From: Armatimonadota bacterium
Lineage (GTDB): Bacteria > Armatimonadota > Chthonomonadetes > Chthonomonadales > CAJBBX01
DNA: 64,000 nt
Assembly (NCBI GenBank): GCA_026392115.1
Contig: JAPLCQ010000028.1
Coordinates: 21,382 to 85,381 of the forward strand
Direction of reading: 5' to 3'
Made by a program: the position numbers and the translations under genes
The notes under the pieces: generated by a model
Databases searched by the model: none
Told to the model about the DNA's origin: nothing
What the model saw: the letters and a program-made list of their open reading frames with translations, nothing else
Part shown: in pieces, positions 61,378 through 64,000 of the stretch
Layout: every line of letters starts with the position of its first letter
Numbering within the stretch: position 1 is the first letter of the stretch

Positions 61378-62661
61378 ATGCCCAACGTGCTGAGGCCGTT
61401 CGACGGGTTCCGTGACTGGGGGCTGAGCGCCCGGCAACGCGGCAACGTGCTATGGCTGCTTGCCGCTACGCTCACCAACAGCGTCTTTTGCCGCCTCACC
61501 GTCTTCGGCTCGACCTTCGTCCTCTTCCTCGACCATCGCGGGCTCGACAAGGGCCGCATCGGCCTGCTGCTCGGCTTCATTCCCTTCGCGGGCCTGCTCT
61601 CCCTGGTCGCCGCCGGCTTCGTGGCGCGGGTCGGCTTCCGGCGCGCCTACATCGGCTTCTTCACGGTTCGCAAGGCGGCGATGGCCCTCGTCCTCCTGCT
61701 GCCGTGGGTCTCCGCCCGCTGGGGCGCCGGCGTCGGCCTGCTCTGGGTGGCGGGCGCGATCGTGGTCTTCTCGGTCTGCCGGGCAGTCGGCGAGGTCGGC
61801 GCCTACGCCCTCTTCCAGGAGCTGGTTCCCAACGCCATCCGGGGCAAGTTCAATGCCCTGGCTTACGCCATGATCACGGCGTCGGGCATCGTTGCCACGC
61901 TGATGGCCGGCTGGGCCCTGCGCGGTCACCCGGATACGGGGCGCTACCTGCTCGTCATCGGCGTGGGCGTGCTTCTCGGGGCGATCTCGGTGGTCTCGCT
62001 CCTGCCGCTGAAGGGCGGCGGCCCGGTGCGGCGCGGACCCGAGGGGCACAGCGCGCGGGCCGAGATGCTCCTCGCCATCCGCGACGCGAACTTCGTCCGC
62101 TACATCTCGGGTGTCGGGCTGGCCAACCTGGCCATCTCGCTCGGCGCGTTCGTCCCTCTCTATCTGAAGGAGAGCGTGGGCTTGGCTCCGGGCGTGGTGG
62201 TCTGGCTCGACGCCGCCGTCTCCGTGGGAGGCTTGGCAGCCGCCGGCTTCTGGGGCCGCCGCGCCGACCGCCGCGGCAGTAAGCCCGTGCTCATGGCCGG
62301 GCTGGCGCTTGCTGCCATGGCTCCCGCCGCCATGGCCCTGCCAGGACTGGTGACCCAGGGCTGGGTGGCCCTGCTGGTCATGCTCTGGATGGGCACCGCG
62401 CAGATCGGCTGGTACATCGGCTCGGAGCGCTACCTCTTTGTCAAGGGCATTCCGCCCGCCCACAAGACCGGCTACATCGCCGTCTACTACTCGCTGGCGG
62501 GACTGACGAACGGGTTGGGACCGCTCACCGCCGGCAGGCTGGTCGAGTTCGCACGCGCCGGCGGGGCGCCGCCCTACGCCCTGGTGTTCACCCTCTCGGC
62601 GCTGCTCGCACTGACCGCTGTCGCCCTCATGCGGCGGTTGCAGAGCGACGCCGACGCCTGA
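61378..62661 (+). CDS. Major facilitator superfamily transporter
   Basis: The 427-residue membrane protein has twelve hydrophobic segments in two halves. The first half has the loop FVARVGFRRAY (MFS motif A-like, G-x-x-x-D/R), and the second has GFWGRRADRRGSKPVLMAGL, the same motif in the second domain. The sequence GEVGAYALFQELVPNAIRGK is typical of sugar or drug exporters of this group. Direction and substrate are not clear; it may bring in a sugar released by the neighbouring glycosidases. It follows a short leader with the palindromic site. Confidence 0.82.
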   Translation: MPNVLRPFDGFRDWGLSARQRGNVLWLLAATLTNSVFCRLTVFGSTFVLFLDHRGLDKGRIGLLLGFIPFAGLLSLVAAGFVARVGFRRAYIGFFTVRKAAMALVLLLPWVSARWGAGVGLLWVAGAIVVFSVCRAVGEVGAYALFQELVPNAIRGKFNALAYAMITASGIVATLMAGWALRGHPDTGRYLLVIGVGVLLGAISVVSLLPLKGGGPVRRGPEGHSARAEMLLAIRDANFVRYISGVGLANLAISLGAFVPLYLKESVGLAPGVVVWLDAAVSVGGLAAAGFWGRRADRRGSKPVLMAGLALAAMAPAAMALPGLVTQGWVALLVMLWMGTAQIGWYIGSERYLFVKGIPPAHKTGYIAVYYSLAGLTNGLGPLTAGRLVEFARAGGAPPYALVFTLSALLALTAVALMRRLQSDADA

Positions 62662-62719
62662 CGGGCAGGAACCAGAGCCCTCCGCGGCCAACTAGCCTCT
62701 GAACGTGCCGTCAGCACCA

Positions 62720-64000
62720 ATGAGGTCCGCCAAGCTCGTCGCCCTCGCCCTCGCCTGCGCGCTGTTCCCCGTAGCTCTGGCCCGCCAGACGCCTGCAACC
62801 GGCGCCTTCAAGGCCGAGCTGGTCGGCGTTGAGGTGACCCCTCGCCGCGTCCGGCCCGGCGCGCCCTTCACGGTGACGCTCCGCTACCGCAACGCAGGCA
62901 CTGCCCCGGCCCCGCGAGACTACCACGCCTTCCTGCACATCGAGGGTCCTGAGCGCCTCTGCGCCAAGATGGCCGTGCATGGCGACCATCCGCTGGACGA
63001 GCCCACCTCGCTCTGGCAGCCCGGTGTGGAGGTTGTAGACGGTCCCGTGCTGCTCCGCGCGCCCGCGGCCCATCCCGACCATGCCTACCAGGTACACGTG
63101 GGCCTGTACGACCTGGGCGGCACCGGCGAGCGCATGCTCGACCAGTACGCCGACGCCACGCTGGAGGTCTCCGACGACGCCCCTGAGACCGCTGACGTCG
63201 GCCCGTGCGCCCTGAGCGCCGGTGCGCTGGCCGCCCGCCGCGTCGCAATCGCCGCCCGCATCCCCGCCGCGCGGCGGCTTAGCCTTCAGGCGCCCGCGTG
63301 GCGCTTCGACATCGACCGCCGGACCGGCGCCTGGCAACTCGCAGACCGCGTCGGAGGCGCGCTCTGGACCTCCAACCTGGGCGCCGACCGCTTCGGCCGG
63401 GTGACCCTGACCGACGGCACCCGGACCGTCGTCCGTCCCATTGACCGCATTGAGACCGCCGAGAAGCGGGGCGGGGCCCTGACTTTGACGGCGCGTCCCA
63501 CCATTGACGGGACCCCGTGCGGCGTCACGCTCACGCTCACCGCCCGGCCCCGCGTCGCCGCGCCGGGTGGGCCACAGGCGCTCTCGCTCGCCTTCGCTTC
63601 CCGGTCCGCCGGCTCCTGGCGCGTGGCCGACGTGCGCCTGCTGGACGACGCCCTGGCCGTCACCGACGCCGAGACGGGCCGCCTCTACGTGCCCGAGCGG
63701 CTGGGCATCGAGCTCGACCCGGCCACCGAGCTGCCCAGTTCGCGCGCGTGGCGCACCTATGACGGTATCACCATGGCCATGGCCGGCGCCGTGAAGCGCG
63801 GCTGCGCCCTGCTGGTCAACTGGCGCAGCGTGGACGCGACGCTGGGTTCCCGGGGTTCCTGGTCTGACCGCCGCGCGCCCGGCGCTCGCTGCCGCACCCT
63901 CTCGCTGGTCGTGGCGGGCTCGGCGGGGGAGTGCGAACTCCAGCCACTGGGCCGGGGCGGCTACGTCGAGATCGCCCGCGCCTATCGCGGCTGGGCTCGC
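62720..64000 (+). CDS. Large secreted protein, 5' part (partial at window edge)
   Basis: ATG 62720 (GTG 62705 is an alternative, neither with a strong ribosome site) opens a signal peptide: KLVALALACALFPVALARQ. The frame stays open to the last base, at least 427 residues, so the end lies beyond the window. The first roughly 130 residues are an Ig-like/CARDB-type domain (VEVTPRRVRPGAPFTVTLRY with RNAGTAPAP and DLGGTGERMLDQ). The rest is beta-rich (WRFDIDRRTGAWQLADRVGG; TDAETGRLYVPERLGIELDP), as in the N-terminal supersandwich of glycosidase-like proteins. Possibly a large glycosidase; the catalytic part is not in view. Confidence 0.75.
   Translation, partial: MRSAKLVALALACALFPVALARQTPATGAFKAELVGVEVTPRRVRPGAPFTVTLRYRNAGTAPAPRDYHAFLHIEGPERLCAKMAVHGDHPLDEPTSLWQPGVEVVDGPVLLRAPAAHPDHAYQVHVGLYDLGGTGERMLDQYADATLEVSDDAPETADVGPCALSAGALAARRVAIAARIPAARRLSLQAPAWRFDIDRRTGAWQLADRVGGALWTSNLGADRFGRVTLTDGTRTVVRPIDRIETAEKRGGALTLTARPTIDGTPCGVTLTLTARPRVAAPGGPQALSLAFASRSAGSWRVADVRLLDDALAVTDAETGRLYVPERLGIELDPATELPSSRAWRTYDGITMAMAGAVKRGCALLVNWRSVDATLGSRGSWSDRRAPGARCRTLSLVVAGSAGECELQPLGRGGYVEIARAYRGWAR

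Overview
The window is a very GC-rich bacterial chromosome segment with dense coding on both strands. It contains no rRNA, tRNA, CRISPR array or transposase gene that I can see. The gene content points to a heterotrophic, sugar-degrading Gram-negative bacterium of the Armatimonadota/Planctomycetota/Lentisphaerota/Hydrogenedentota type. The evidence is many secreted TIM-barrel glycosidase-like proteins with no SusCD pair, PPC and WD40/Ig-like secreted proteins, an MttB-superfamily protein without pyrrolysine, a glycyl radical enzyme, a DUF5916-type outer-membrane barrel (so two membranes) and an archaeal-type ornithine cyclodeaminase. The exact phylum is inference.

Layout. 1-14.7 kb (+): end of a PPC-domain protein, a repeat-bearing spacer, a TIM-barrel protein coupled to a DUF4838-like glycosidase, a WD40 plus Ig-like secreted protein with a strong terminator, a vapBC module, an MttB-like/medium-chain dehydrogenase pair, and an 1138-residue secreted glycosidase-like protein. 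14.7-25 kb (mixed strands): HEAT-like membrane protein, carbohydrate esterase, Agl23-type glycosyltransferase, GH78-like enzyme, glycyl radical enzyme, a lone ABC sugar permease, and a GYF/TM2 protein. 24.4-38.7 kb is the housekeeping core: accD-accA-esterase, a damaged pheA, two small membrane proteins, a sugar isomerase-like TIM barrel, PHP phosphoesterase plus ornithine cyclodeaminase, and the translation operon infB-ylxP-rbfA-nrnA-truB-ribF behind a structured leader. 38.7-64 kb: a PIN remnant, a nucleoside phosphorylase, then a second saccharolytic stretch (GH123/DUF4091-like, GH42-like with a frameshift, two GH36 enzymes, Gfo/Idh/MocA, SGNH hydrolase, alcohol dehydrogenase, MFS). This stretch is interrupted by an OLD-type nuclease, a TolB-like protein, a redoxin, a CBM9/DUF5916 barrel and a hicBA module.

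How it works together. The secreted glycosidases, esterases, dehydrogenases and MFS/ABC permeases suggest breakdown of complex glycosides outside the membrane, sugar import and NAD-linked oxidation. The genes are scattered in many short units rather than in one regulated locus, and I recognise no dedicated regulator.

The most striking pattern is repeated gene damage by internal deletion: pheA (deletion plus frameshift), a YciI-like protein lacking its middle, a PIN toxin whose start is replaced by an antitoxin-like start, a 5'-truncated STAS-like tail, a sialidase-like tail, and duplicated 3' gene ends next to small inserted genes. The most system-like candidates are the infB leader with two competing stems, the MttB-like/dehydrogenase pair with no corrinoid partner, and the glycyl radical enzyme next to an orphan permease.
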